64,000 nt of DNA. Source: Pseudomonadota bacterium. Its GTDB lineage: Bacteria; Myxococcota_A; Polyangia; Polyangiales; Polyangiaceae. Below the pieces are notes generated by a model. The model did no database searches, was not told the origin of the DNA, and saw only the letters and a list, made by a program, of their open reading frames with translations. Shown here piece by piece: positions 26,032 to 34,325 of this stretch. How positions within the stretch are numbered: position 1 is the first letter of the stretch; each line of letters begins with the position of its first letter. Position numbers and translations under genes: made by a program. The DNA lies in assembly GCA_023432025.1 (NCBI GenBank), contig JAEYVE010000228.1, positions 35,969 to 99,968 on the forward strand. The letters run 5' to 3'.

Positions 26032-26885
26032 GACGCGTCCGCGGTGGCGCTCTCGAGGTCCAACGAAATGTCGGCGGCGGGCGCCGAGTGCGTGAGCGCG
26101 CCGACGCTCACCACGTCGACGCCGAGCGCGCCGAGGCGCGCGACACGCGCGAGCGTGATGCCGCCGGAGACCTCGACGAGCGCTCGGCCGCGTGCGCGGC
26201 CGCGCGCGATTTCGACGCTCGCGTCGTCGAAGTTGTCCAGCATCACGATGTCGGCCGAGGCGGCCAGGGCTTCGTCGAGTTGCTCCAGGGTGTCCACCTC
26301 GACCTCGATGCGGCTCGTGTGGGGCGCGTAGGCGCGAGCGCGGCGCACGGCCTCCCCGAGGCCGCCCGCGGCGGCGATGTGGTTGTCTTTGATGAGGACG
26401 GCGGAGCCCAGGCAGTCTCGGTGGTTCTTGCCGCCACCCACGCGTACGGCGTAGCGCTCGAGCGCGCGCAGGCCGGGTGTGGTCTTGCGCGTGTCGGCGA
26501 TGCGCGTGGGTGAGCCCGGGGGGAGGGCATCGACGAAGCGCCGAGTCAGCGTGGCGGTCCCGCTCAGGCGTTGCGTCAAGTTGAGCGCGGTGCGCTCCGC
26601 CGCCAAGAGCGAGCGCGCGCTCCCCTCGACGCGCCACAGCACGGTGCCTGGCGGGACCCGCGTACCGTCGGCGACCAGCTGCTCGACGCGAACGCCCGGG
26701 TCGACCGTGTAGAACGTGCGCGCGAAGACCTCGGCGCCGCACGCGACGAGCTCGGACTTTGCCACGGCGTCGGCGACGGCGATGGCATCCGGAGAGACGA
26801 CGGCTTCGCTGGTGACATCACCACCGACGAGATCTTCCGTGAGCGCGCGCCGGACGACGTCGTCCAAAAGATGATGGGCAATCAC
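26028..26885 (-). CDS. nadC: Nicotinate-nucleotide pyrophosphorylase (quinolinate phosphoribosyltransferase)
   Basis: 285 residues from GTG 26885, overlapping the stop of the upstream gene by four bases. NadC converts quinolinate and PRPP to nicotinate mononucleotide in de novo NAD synthesis. Conserved blocks: LTEDLVGGDVTSE, AERTALNLTQRLSGTATLT, IADTRKTTPGLRALERYAVR, GGGKNHRDCL, VLIKDNHIAAAG, IEVEVDTLEQLDEAL, IVMLDNF, VEVSGGITL and VDVVSVGALTHSAP. Upstream nadA/nadB are not in this window. Confidence 0.96.
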   Translation of the reverse strand: MIAHHLLDDVVRRALTEDLVGGDVTSEAVVSPDAIAVADAVAKSELVACGAEVFARTFYTVDPGVRVEQLVADGTRVPPGTVLWRVEGSARSLLAAERTALNLTQRLSGTATLTRRFVDALPPGSPTRIADTRKTTPGLRALERYAVRVGGGKNHRDCLGSAVLIKDNHIAAAGGLGEAVRRARAYAPHTSRIEVEVDTLEQLDEALAASADIVMLDNFDDASVEIARGRARGRALVEVSGGITLARVARLGALGVDVVSVGALTHSAPAADISLDLESATADAS

Positions 26886-27616
26886 GGAGTCAGACCGTAG
26901 CCACGCGCTAGAAGCGAAGCAAAGAGATTGCAGGCGGCGTGGAAGACGACGGAAGCCCCGATGCCGCCGGTGCGCGCGCGCAGCCAACCGAAGACGAGCG
27001 ACGGAAAGAACACGGCGAGACGCGCGGGGTGAGGCTCGGTGGCGAAGTGCCCCAGCGCGAAGAGCGCGCTCGTGACGAGCACGTCTTTGCCGACCAAGGC
27101 GCCGCCGACACGAAGCGTGGGCGGCCACCTGCGAGCGAGCGCCGTCTGCAGGTAGCCGCGAAAGAAGGCCTCTTCGGGCAACGCAATCACGAGCAACTGA
27201 CCGAGCGCCGCGTCGAGCAGCGCCCACTCCGCGGGCACTTGGAACGCGCCGCGCGTCTCGTACCAAACGCGAAAGCCGACCCAGAAGGGAGGGAACACGA
27301 CGAGCGCGACGAGCGCAGCCGTGCCGAGCGCGCGCCCGAGAGCGCGTCCCAGACGGCGCCCCTCGAGCGGTTCCGGTTCGAGGAGTCCACCCAAAGCCAG
27401 ACCCCAGGCGCGCGCGCTGTCCGTCGGGTCACGCAGCGCAAGAAGGTAGGTCGCCACCAGAAAGCAGAGACCGACGGCGGTGGCGGCGTAGCTCTCGGGG
27501 AGGGCGTACGAGAGGGCGGTGGCGCCAGCCGAGACGACACACGCCGCGGCGATGGGGCGGCTCGCCAGAGAGAGCGGCGCACCGGACTCGCGGAGCGGGG
27601 TCGGGCGGGTGTTCAA
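26882..27616 (-). CDS. CPBP-family intramembrane glutamic protease
   Basis: 244 residues from TTG 27616. About six to seven hydrophobic segments. The CPBP/Abi motifs are in order: EExxxR as PEEAFFRGYLQ, FxxxH as FALGHFATE, and HxxxN as VVFHAACNLF. Family members include CAAX-type proteases and bacterial proteases that process surface or lipid-anchored proteins; in myxobacteria some CPBP proteins are proposed to be sorting enzymes for MYXO-CTERM proteins, but I see no MYXO-CTERM protein in this window. It heads the unit with nadC and birA, with GTGA coupling. The TTG start is weakly supported. Confidence 0.85.
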   Translation of the reverse strand: MNTRPTPLRESGAPLSLASRPIAAACVVSAGATALSYALPESYAATAVGLCFLVATYLLALRDPTDSARAWGLALGGLLEPEPLEGRRLGRALGRALGTAALVALVVFPPFWVGFRVWYETRGAFQVPAEWALLDAALGQLLVIALPEEAFFRGYLQTALARRWPPTLRVGGALVGKDVLVTSALFALGHFATEPHPARLAVFFPSLVFGWLRARTGGIGASVVFHAACNLFASLLARGYGLTP

Positions 27617-27635
27617 AGTGAAACTTTCTGGTGAG

Positions 27636-27742
27636 TCGCGAATGCTCGCGATGCGGCCGGCCCGAGGGGCGAACGAAGACCAAACCCGGTTGGCCCAAAC
27701 GAGAAAGTGCGCCGCCGCTGGGGCTTGGAAAAGCCCTTTTTT
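27636..27742 (+). ncRNA. Candidate structured leader or small RNA ending in a terminator
   Basis: A plus-strand segment with TCGCGA-ATGC-TCGCGA (27636-27651), a CCAA-ACCCGG-TTGG stem-loop (around 27680-27694) and finally GGGCTT-GGAA-AAGCCC followed by six T (27721-27742), a textbook intrinsic terminator. No plus-strand gene ends nearby, so it either attenuates the HEAT-repeat gene (start 27890) or ends a short RNA. It matches no riboswitch core I can recognise. Confidence 0.5.
27721..27742 (+). terminator. Intrinsic terminator inside the leader of the HEAT-repeat gene
   Basis: Six-base perfect stem GGGCTT/AAGCCC, tetraloop GGAA and T6 tail. It lies 148 bases upstream of the gene start with no upstream gene on this strand. 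Confidence 0.85.
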
Positions 27743-27889
27743 CGCTGTGCTGGAATCGGTAATGTCCCCGCGGCGCTCAAGAGCATCCCAACTTAGCGGA
27801 ACTCGAGCCGGATCGGCTCATGTCTGCTCGCTTCCCTGCCGCGCGTTCGACACGCCGCGTCCATCTCGTCGCCATTTCTCGGAGGATTC

Positions 27890-30634
27890 ATGTTCGAGGC
27901 CAATCGACCCAACCCTGAAGCCCGTCCTTTCGCCGCACCGCGCGTGGGCGAGCACCCCGCGGCGCCGCCTGTCCTCGCGGCGAAGTGGCCGCCGGACGAC
28001 GACGATCTTCCTGGCGCTCCTGGCGGTGGTCTGCCTGGTGGTTTCGGTGGCGGCGGCGGTGGTCTTCCGGGCGGTGGTTATCCTGGCGGATTGGGAGGCC
28101 CGGGTGGCCTCGGCGGACCAGGCGGTTTCGATCCGGGCGAAGGTGAGCTGAAGAGCAGCAAGAGCAAGTTCATTGCCATCGGCGCGCTGGTTGCGGTCCT
28201 CGGCGCTGGCGCGGCGTTCTTTGCGCTGAGCGGTGGCGGCGGCGAGCAAATCACCGTGCAAGCCGCGGCGGACTCGATGAAGAGCATCTTCGTTCTGCCG
28301 AAGAGCGAGCAAATCGCGAAGTGGCGCGAGTGGGCGGCCAAGCCGGGCAACGAGGGCGGCCTCACGGAAATCAAACAAGAGGCGCTCAAGCAGCTCGCGT
28401 GGGCGAACGATTCGGAGGGCGTCAAGTACGCCATCGAGGCGCTCAAGTCGCCCGAGCCGAAGCTGCAAGGGATGGCCGCGACCGTGCTGGCGCACTACGG
28501 CCTGCCCGCAGCGGAGGGGGCCAAGCCCGCGCTGCTCGAGGCCCTGAAGACGGCGGGCGAGGGCTCCAAGCCGCAAATCGCCTGGGCGCTCGTCGTGCTC
28601 GGTGAGGCGGGTGCTTTCGACCAAATCCTTTCGCTGTACCGCCTGGGACACCTGTCCACGGTGCAGCGCCTCGGCGGCGGCACCGCGTTCGATCCCAACA
28701 AGATCGTGGCCATGGTCCCGCTGGAGAAGGTGGCGGCGCTGGCTGGCGACGAGAGCCCGTCGGTGCGTCAGCTCGTGGCGACCGTGCTTTCGCGCAACGC
28801 GGAGCCCAAGTGGACGGACACGCTCATCAAGCTGCTCGGTGACGCAGACGACGAGGTGGCGCGCCAAGCGGCTCCGGGTCTCGGAAAAATCGGCGACAAG
28901 GCGGCGCGAGATCCGCTCATCGCGAAGCTGAAGAGCGCCGACAAGGACTCGCGCCTGAAGTACCTGGAGGCGCTGCGTGACGGCGTCGGTGGGCAGGGCC
29001 TCGTGCTGGCTCTGCTCGCGGTGGACGAAGAGGAGCCGCAGGCGAACTGGTACAGGAAGAAGCAGCTCTTCGGGATGATCGACGAGCTGAACGATCCTCG
29101 CGCGGGCACGCTCCTCTACGAGTACATGCAGGTCGAAAAGCACGTGCACTACAAGACGCGTGCTGCGTTCGCACTGGCCGCCATCGGCGACGAGCGCGCG
29201 GTGCCCATGCTGGCCAAGCGGCTCCGCATGGATCCGCTCAAGATCTACAGCGACCAGTACGACTGGGAGATGGCGCTCAAGCGGGACGACGCAGAACGCC
29301 GCGAGGCAGCGCGCATGATCGCCGATTTGGCGGTGCTGCACCCCGACAAGAAAGAGCGCATCGCCGAGCAGGCGGAGGACGCCGTGATCTTCTGGATCCA
29401 CGAGATGCCGTCGCCGCACGCCAACGGTCTGCGCGCGCTGGCGTCCATGGGCTCCACGAAGGACATCGACGCGCTTCGCAAGTGGGCGAACCCGAGCGTT
29501 CCGTTCCCGAAGGAGGGCCAGCAGCCGCCCATGCCGGAGGAGTGGGTCATTGCACAGAGCGCGTTGCGCTACATCGGCATGGCCAAGGACCAAAAGTCTT
29601 GGGGCGTGCTCCTCGATGGCCTGAAGAAGAAGCCGGAAAACCTGAGCATCTCCAACGAGGCGATGTATCAGGGTGGCCTCGCCATTTTGGGCATGTCGCT
29701 GAACGCCGTGGGGAAGGGTGCTTCCGACGGGTTGTCCGAGTGGGCGGACCCGAAGGCCTTCGAGCCGCTCTTGAAGTACGTCGAGGATCCCAAGCAAAAC
29801 GAGAACGCTCGGGAGAGCGCGTGCGCCGCCCTCGCTTGGACGGCGACGCCCGAGAACTTCCTGACCATCGCCGAGACCATTCAAAAGTACTCGGGGCAGA
29901 GCCCCCCCGACGCGTTCCGTCGCAAGTGCTTGCTCGAGGCGCTCATCCAACGTCCGGTTCCCGGTACGGCCGCGGCGCTCCTCACCTTGTTTACCAAGGA
30001 TCAGGACTTGGCGACTCGGAACAACCTGGCGCGCGCCATCGCCAAGAGCGGCATCGACAGCGAAACCGAGGCCAAGCTCTTCGAGCTCGCCAAGGACGAG
30101 CAGCTCATGAACGACGCCGCGCTGGCGCTCATCTTGGGCGGCTCTCCGGACGCCGCGGCGCGCGCGGTCGCGCTCTACGCGGACAAGCCGAAGGTCGCGA
30201 TCGAGGAGCTCCAGGACCTCTGGTTCAAGAGCTTCGGCTTCTGGTCGGTGGAGGACCTGGCCCAGGGCGTCCTCTTCAAGTACGTCGACAACGCCATCGC
30301 CATCTCGCGCGTCGAAGTGCAGCAAACCCCGCAAGAGTGGGCGTCGGTGCTCCTGACCAAGCAGTTCGACAACCTCATCTTCGACAACGGTCCGCACTCC
30401 TTCACGCGCGTCGTGTTGCGTCGTCGGCTGTACGACATGGCCAAGAGCGGCGACGCCGACAAGCGAGCGGGCGCCATTCGCACCCTGAAGTTCATGAAGG
30501 AGCAGGGCTCGCTCCTCGCGTTGCGCGAGGAATCGGGTGAAACCGGCAAGCTGGCGGGGGACGCCTACTTCGAGCTCCTGAACCCGAAGATCGTCTCGGG
30601 CGTGAAGGTGCCCGAAACGGCTGACTCGAAGTGA
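27890..30634 (+). CDS. Membrane-anchored HEAT-repeat protein
   Basis: 914 residues with GGAGG five bases before ATG. Residues 1-90 are a Pro/Gly-rich, low-complexity cytoplasmic tail with repeated GGLPGG and GGPGG units. One membrane helix follows (about 94-113, FIAIGALVAVLGAGAAFFAL). The rest, presumably periplasmic, is helical repeats of HEAT/PBS-lyase type, for example VAALAGDESPSVRQLVATVL, LIKLLGDADDEVARQAAPGL, RAAFALAAIGDERAVPMLAK and AREAVALYADKP-like pairs. No catalytic residues stand out, so a scaffold role is likely. It is the first gene of a coupled set with the two small genes that follow. Confidence 0.85.
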   Translation: MFEANRPNPEARPFAAPRVGEHPAAPPVLAAKWPPDDDDLPGAPGGGLPGGFGGGGGGLPGGGYPGGLGGPGGLGGPGGFDPGEGELKSSKSKFIAIGALVAVLGAGAAFFALSGGGGEQITVQAAADSMKSIFVLPKSEQIAKWREWAAKPGNEGGLTEIKQEALKQLAWANDSEGVKYAIEALKSPEPKLQGMAATVLAHYGLPAAEGAKPALLEALKTAGEGSKPQIAWALVVLGEAGAFDQILSLYRLGHLSTVQRLGGGTAFDPNKIVAMVPLEKVAALAGDESPSVRQLVATVLSRNAEPKWTDTLIKLLGDADDEVARQAAPGLGKIGDKAARDPLIAKLKSADKDSRLKYLEALRDGVGGQGLVLALLAVDEEEPQANWYRKKQLFGMIDELNDPRAGTLLYEYMQVEKHVHYKTRAAFALAAIGDERAVPMLAKRLRMDPLKIYSDQYDWEMALKRDDAERREAARMIADLAVLHPDKKERIAEQAEDAVIFWIHEMPSPHANGLRALASMGSTKDIDALRKWANPSVPFPKEGQQPPMPEEWVIAQSALRYIGMAKDQKSWGVLLDGLKKKPENLSISNEAMYQGGLAILGMSLNAVGKGASDGLSEWADPKAFEPLLKYVEDPKQNENARESACAALAWTATPENFLTIAETIQKYSGQSPPDAFRRKCLLEALIQRPVPGTAAALLTLFTKDQDLATRNNLARAIAKSGIDSETEAKLFELAKDEQLMNDAALALILGGSPDAAARAVALYADKPKVAIEELQDLWFKSFGFWSVEDLAQGVLFKYVDNAIAISRVEVQQTPQEWASVLLTKQFDNLIFDNGPHSFTRVVLRRRLYDMAKSGDADKRAGAIRTLKFMKEQGSLLALREESGETGKLAGDAYFELLNPKIVSGVKVPETADSK

Positions 30635-31320
30635 AAAATGGACGAGCATCCTTCGGGATGTTCGCCAGCATCGAGCGATGGAGGGTCTCCCACCCGAGGT
30701 GGGCGGCCCTCTTCGCGTTCGTGGGGCTCACGAGCTGCGGAGGGCACAAGGAGGCGGCGCCCGGAGCGGCCCCCGCTCACGCAGAGGCGGAGGCGTTCGC
30801 GGAGGGGCCGTGCGTCGTGTCGGGCCCCGAGATCTGCTTCAACGCCACGGACGACAACTGCAACGGTTTGCTCGACGAAGGCTGCGGCGTGCGCATGGGG
30901 CTCGTGCAGTTCATGGCCGCCTGGAGTGACCCAGACGTCGACGTCGATTTGGTGGTCACCGATCCTTCGGGTGAGGTCGCGCAGGCGGGTCAGGTGACTC
31001 GAAGCGGTCTCACCCTCCAGCAGGATTGCCCCGGCAAACAGGGACTTTGTTACGGGCAAAACTACGAGAACGTTTACCTCGACGGAAAAGCCGCCACGCC
31101 AGGTCACTACCGCGTGACGGTGCGCCTGGAGTCGCACACGGGCGCGGAGCCGCCCATCGTGGTGCGCATCGGTGCTCGCATCGACGACCGCTCGCACGCA
31201 CTCGCCGTGCGTCTTCTGCGCGTCGGAGACGAGGAAAGTGTGAGCTTCTTCTTGCCGGCGGTTTCCGTGAGCCCTCCTTTGGGGGTAGCTTCGAAGGGGC
31301 GTGACACAAGTCCTCGGTAA
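30631..31320 (+). CDS. Lipoprotein with MopE-type metal-binding motif
   Basis: 229 residues from GTG 30631 in a GTGA overlap with the HEAT gene; ATG 30658 would give a better-proportioned signal peptide. Hydrophobic AALFAFVGL leads to a lipobox-like LTSC. Mature protein: PEICFNATDDNCNGLLDEGC, the repeated Cys-Asp motif of the MopE 'putative metal-binding' family, then a beta-rich DUF2135-like domain (DPDVDVDLVVTDPSGEV, GHYRVTVRLESHTGAEPP). The motif occurs once, whereas such proteins often carry several copies. Probably outer-membrane or periplasmic. It may act with the HEAT protein, judged only from coupling. Confidence 0.75.
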   Translation: MKNGRASFGMFASIERWRVSHPRWAALFAFVGLTSCGGHKEAAPGAAPAHAEAEAFAEGPCVVSGPEICFNATDDNCNGLLDEGCGVRMGLVQFMAAWSDPDVDVDLVVTDPSGEVAQAGQVTRSGLTLQQDCPGKQGLCYGQNYENVYLDGKAATPGHYRVTVRLESHTGAEPPIVVRIGARIDDRSHALAVRLLRVGDEESVSFFLPAVSVSPPLGVASKGRDTSPR

Positions 31321-31924
31321 GATCACCGCTCCCGAGCTCGAAGGACCGAGCGGCCCCGACGTGTCGCATCGCATCGAGGTACCGGAGGCCTGGTTCGAAG
31401 AGGGTGTGATGGTGGCCGTCGAGCTGCCACAGCGGCTCGCGTGCGCGCGCTGTGAGGGCGGCGGTTGCGACGCGTGCGGACGTTCGGGCGCCGTGGCCGT
31501 TTGGTCCAACGACGAAGAGCCTTGCGTCGTCAGCGTCGGGTTGCCGCGACCGCCGCGGCCGGGCGCTGCCGTCGTGCTGCGTGTCCCCGAAGCGGGAGCA
31601 CCCCATCGGGCCACCCCGCCAGCGTCCGATGGCGCGCCTGCGGAGGGGGCCGCGGCCGAGACGGACTCGGCAGGAGGGCGCGAGCCCGAGCTTTCTGCGC
31701 CTTCGGACGTCTCGGCGCCCGTGACTGGACACCGCGGCGCGCTATTCCTTCGAGTGAGCACTGCGCCCACCCCCAGCGCCGGCGTTCGGCGGGCTTACGG
31801 CGTGCAGAGCGCGGCCGACCTATCGAACGAGGAGCGGCGACGACTGGTGCAAAGAAGCGCCGCATTGATCGGCGGACTGATCGTGACCTTCCTCGTGCTG
31901 CTCTGGCTTTCGGGGTGGCTGTGA
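31301..31924 (+). CDS. Tail-anchored protein with DnaJ-like zinc-finger half-site
   Basis: 207 residues from GTG 31301, overlapping the previous gene by 20 bases. An N-terminal segment (VPEAWFEEGVMVAVELP) resembles the start of a DnaJ C-terminal beta domain and is followed by CARCEGGGCDACGRSG, two CxxC pairs as in a DnaJ zinc centre. A disordered Ala/Pro/Glu linker leads to a repeat of a similar beta-type strand (GHRGALFLRVSTAP), then a C-terminal membrane helix (ALIGGLIVTFLVLLWLSGWL). No J domain, so it is not DnaJ itself. A membrane-bound substrate-binding or assembly factor is possible, but function is unknown. Confidence 0.7.
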   Translation: MTQVLGKITAPELEGPSGPDVSHRIEVPEAWFEEGVMVAVELPQRLACARCEGGGCDACGRSGAVAVWSNDEEPCVVSVGLPRPPRPGAAVVLRVPEAGAPHRATPPASDGAPAEGAAAETDSAGGREPELSAPSDVSAPVTGHRGALFLRVSTAPTPSAGVRRAYGVQSAADLSNEERRRLVQRSAALIGGLIVTFLVLLWLSGWL

Positions 31925-32019
31925 AGGTTTTCTGGTGGTTGTAAAGTTTGCCGCGCGTGTGTGCTGGAGCTCGACTTGGAAAAGATTGAACGGAAAGACT
32001 GCGTGAGGACGACGACGCG

Positions 32020-34260
32020 ATGAATCCTTGGTTGATGACGGCGATTCTGGCGGGCTTGATCGGCCTGTTCGTGTGGAGCGCGCGGAGGCGCTGGGCGCTG
32101 ATGCGCGCCGGCGAGCCGACGTGGGAGAGCCGCGTCGATCGCGTGAGCGACCGCCTGAAGGCCGTTTGGACGTTCGCCTTCTTCCAAAAGAAGATGCGCT
32201 ACTACCGCTGGGCGGGCGTCGCGCATCAGCTCATTTTCTTGGGCTTCGTCGTGCTGCTCGCGCGCAGCGTGATCCTCTGGGGGCGCGGCTTCGACCCCAC
32301 GTTCAACTTGTTCGTGCTCGGCCCGGACACGGCGCTCGGCCAGGGCTACGCGTTCCTCAAGGATACGTTTGCCATCCTGGTGCTGCTCGGCGTGGCGGTG
32401 TTCGTTTACTACCGCGTGATCCGTCCGCAGAAGCGCATGACGCTCGGCGCCGAGGGTTTGCTCATCCTCGGCATCATCGCCGTCATGATGGTGAGCGACA
32501 TGCTCTACGACGGCGCCGGGATGGTGCTCAATCATCGCTTCGCCAGCGAGTGCGGAACGCCGCCGCTCGGTGAGCACTGCGGCGCCATGCGCACGCTCGT
32601 AGCCCCGCTGGGCGCGCCGGCAGGAGAGGTCGCGTGGCACGCGTTTCCGGAGCCCGGGGGCAGCTTCTTCTCCGTGCTGCTCTCCTCCGTTTCTTCGGGG
32701 CCGCTCGTGGCCCTCGCGCACGCTGGGTTTTGGACCCACGCCAGCTTGGTGCTCATTTTCCTGAACATCCTGCCGTACACGAAGCACTTCCACATCATCA
32801 CGGCGGTCTTCAACGTCTTCCTGACGGACCTCACGCCGGCGGGGCGTCTGCGTCCGATGGCGCCCGATACCGAGTCGCTCATGGGGCTCGTGGAAAAGGC
32901 GAGCGAGAGCGAAGACATGGGGGCGGCGCGCATCGGCTACGCGCGCATTGGCCACTTCACGTGGAAAGACTACCTGGACTTCTACACGTGCACGGAGTGT
33001 GGCCGCTGCAGCGACAACTGCCCGGCGTTCATCACCGGGAAGAAGCTCAGCCCCAAACACCTCACGCTGGATCTTCGAAACCACCTCTACCAGCAGCAGG
33101 ACAGCGTCGGCGCCGGAGACGCGCACCTGTCCAAGCTGACGGAGGAGGAGCCGGACGCCGCCTCCGGGTCGGAGACGAAAGAAACCGACGGCGCCGAGAC
33201 CAAGCGTGGCTTCGCGCACGATCTCGTGCCGGACATCATCGACCCGGACGTGCTGTGGGCGTGCACCAGCTGCCGCGCCTGCGAGGAGCAGTGCCCGGTC
33301 AACATCACCTACGTGGACAAGATCGTGCAGATGCGTCGCAACTTGGTGACCATCCGCGGTGAGTTCCCGGCGGAGCTGTCCAAGCCGTTCGAGGGCATGG
33401 AGGTCAACGGCAACCCGTGGAACCTGTCTCGCATGGACCGGTCCAACTGGGCGGAGGGGCTCGGGCTCAAGACCGCGGCCGAGCACCCCACGGCCGAGGT
33501 GTTGTACTGGGTGGGCTGCGCCGCCAGCTACGACGACCGGGCGAAGAAGATCTCTCGCGCGACGGCGCAGCTCTTGACGCGCGCGGGCGTGGACTTCGCC
33601 ATCTTGGGCGATGAAGAAACGTGCACGGGCGATCCGGCGCGCCGAGCGGGCAACGAGTACCTGTTCTCTATGCTGGCCGAAACGAACGCGGCCACGCTGA
33701 ACGGCTACCGCGAAAAGGGCGGCGTGAAGAAAATCATCACGACTTGCCCGCACTGCTTCAACACGCTGAAAAACGAGTATCCGGACTTCGGCGCTCGCTT
33801 CGAGGTGATTCACCACACCGACTACTTGCTCGGTTTGGTCGCCGAGAAGAAGTTGGTGCCCACGCGTTCGGTCAAGGCCAAGGTCGTGTTTCACGACTCG
33901 TGCTACCTGGGCCGCTACAACGGCGTGTACGACGCGCCGCGGGAAATCTTGGGGCGCATCGAAGGCGTGGAGCTCGTGGAGGTTCCGAACTGGAATCGCA
34001 ACAAGGGCCTCTGCTGCGGCGCGGGCGGCGCGCAAATGTTCATGGAAGAGCAGAACCAGGACCGCGTGAACGTCAAGCGGACGAAGCAGCTGCTCGAGAC
34101 GGGCGCGGAAACCATCGCCAGCGCGTGCCCGTTCTGCATGACGATGCTCACGGACGGTCTCAAGGCGGAGTCCAAGGACGACGTGGTGAAGAACCTGGAC
34201 GTCGTGGAGCTCCTCGCGGAAGCGTGCGTCGTGAGCGACGTAGCCGAAGCGGCGGAGTAA
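32020..34260 (+). CDS. Membrane Fe-S oxidoreductase with CCG domains (ETF:quinone-type, FadF/EMO-like)
   Basis: 746 residues. The N-terminal 300 residues hold about six membrane helices of NarI-like, haem b type, with His at VAHQLIF, HAGFWTHASLVL and KHFHIITAVF. Two 4Fe-4S ferredoxin motifs follow: CTECGRCSDNCP (from C324) and CTSCRACEEQCP (from C415). Then come two CCG-type cysteine-rich domains: YWVGCAASYDD with TTCPHCFNTL, and FHDSCYLGRYN with NKGLCCGAGGAQM and ASACPFCMTML. This order matches FadF-type electron-transfer-flavoprotein:menaquinone oxidoreductases that deliver beta-oxidation electrons to the quinone pool; HdrDE-like proteins are related. No etfAB genes are nearby. Monocistronic, ending before a convergent gene. 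Confidence 0.9.
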   Translation: MNPWLMTAILAGLIGLFVWSARRRWALMRAGEPTWESRVDRVSDRLKAVWTFAFFQKKMRYYRWAGVAHQLIFLGFVVLLARSVILWGRGFDPTFNLFVLGPDTALGQGYAFLKDTFAILVLLGVAVFVYYRVIRPQKRMTLGAEGLLILGIIAVMMVSDMLYDGAGMVLNHRFASECGTPPLGEHCGAMRTLVAPLGAPAGEVAWHAFPEPGGSFFSVLLSSVSSGPLVALAHAGFWTHASLVLIFLNILPYTKHFHIITAVFNVFLTDLTPAGRLRPMAPDTESLMGLVEKASESEDMGAARIGYARIGHFTWKDYLDFYTCTECGRCSDNCPAFITGKKLSPKHLTLDLRNHLYQQQDSVGAGDAHLSKLTEEEPDAASGSETKETDGAETKRGFAHDLVPDIIDPDVLWACTSCRACEEQCPVNITYVDKIVQMRRNLVTIRGEFPAELSKPFEGMEVNGNPWNLSRMDRSNWAEGLGLKTAAEHPTAEVLYWVGCAASYDDRAKKISRATAQLLTRAGVDFAILGDEETCTGDPARRAGNEYLFSMLAETNAATLNGYREKGGVKKIITTCPHCFNTLKNEYPDFGARFEVIHHTDYLLGLVAEKKLVPTRSVKAKVVFHDSCYLGRYNGVYDAPREILGRIEGVELVEVPNWNRNKGLCCGAGGAQMFMEEQNQDRVNVKRTKQLLETGAETIASACPFCMTMLTDGLKAESKDDVVKNLDVVELLAEACVVSDVAEAAE

Positions 34261-34278
34261 CCGGGTTCACATCACGCG

Positions 34279-34309
34279 GTGGTGGCGGCGAGCTCCTCGC
34301 CGTCACCAC
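34279..34309. terminator. Long hairpin between convergent genes
   Basis: GTGGTGGCGGCGAG / CTCGCCGTCACCAC with loop CTC, a 14-base stem with one mismatch, between the Fe-S oxidoreductase and the convergent minus-strand gene. No T run on either side, so termination efficiency is uncertain. Confidence 0.55.
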
Positions 34310-34325
34310 GCGCATTCGCGTGCGC

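Noticed and set aside
27818..30649. A 943-residue minus-strand open frame antisense to the HEAT-repeat gene
   Set aside because: High GC keeps shadow frames open. Its sequence is Arg/His-rich without domains, while the plus frame has clear HEAT repeats, a membrane helix and a ribosome site.
31795..34035. A 746-residue minus-strand open frame antisense to the Fe-S oxidoreductase
   Set aside because: No recognisable motifs; the plus frame has all ferredoxin and CCG motifs.
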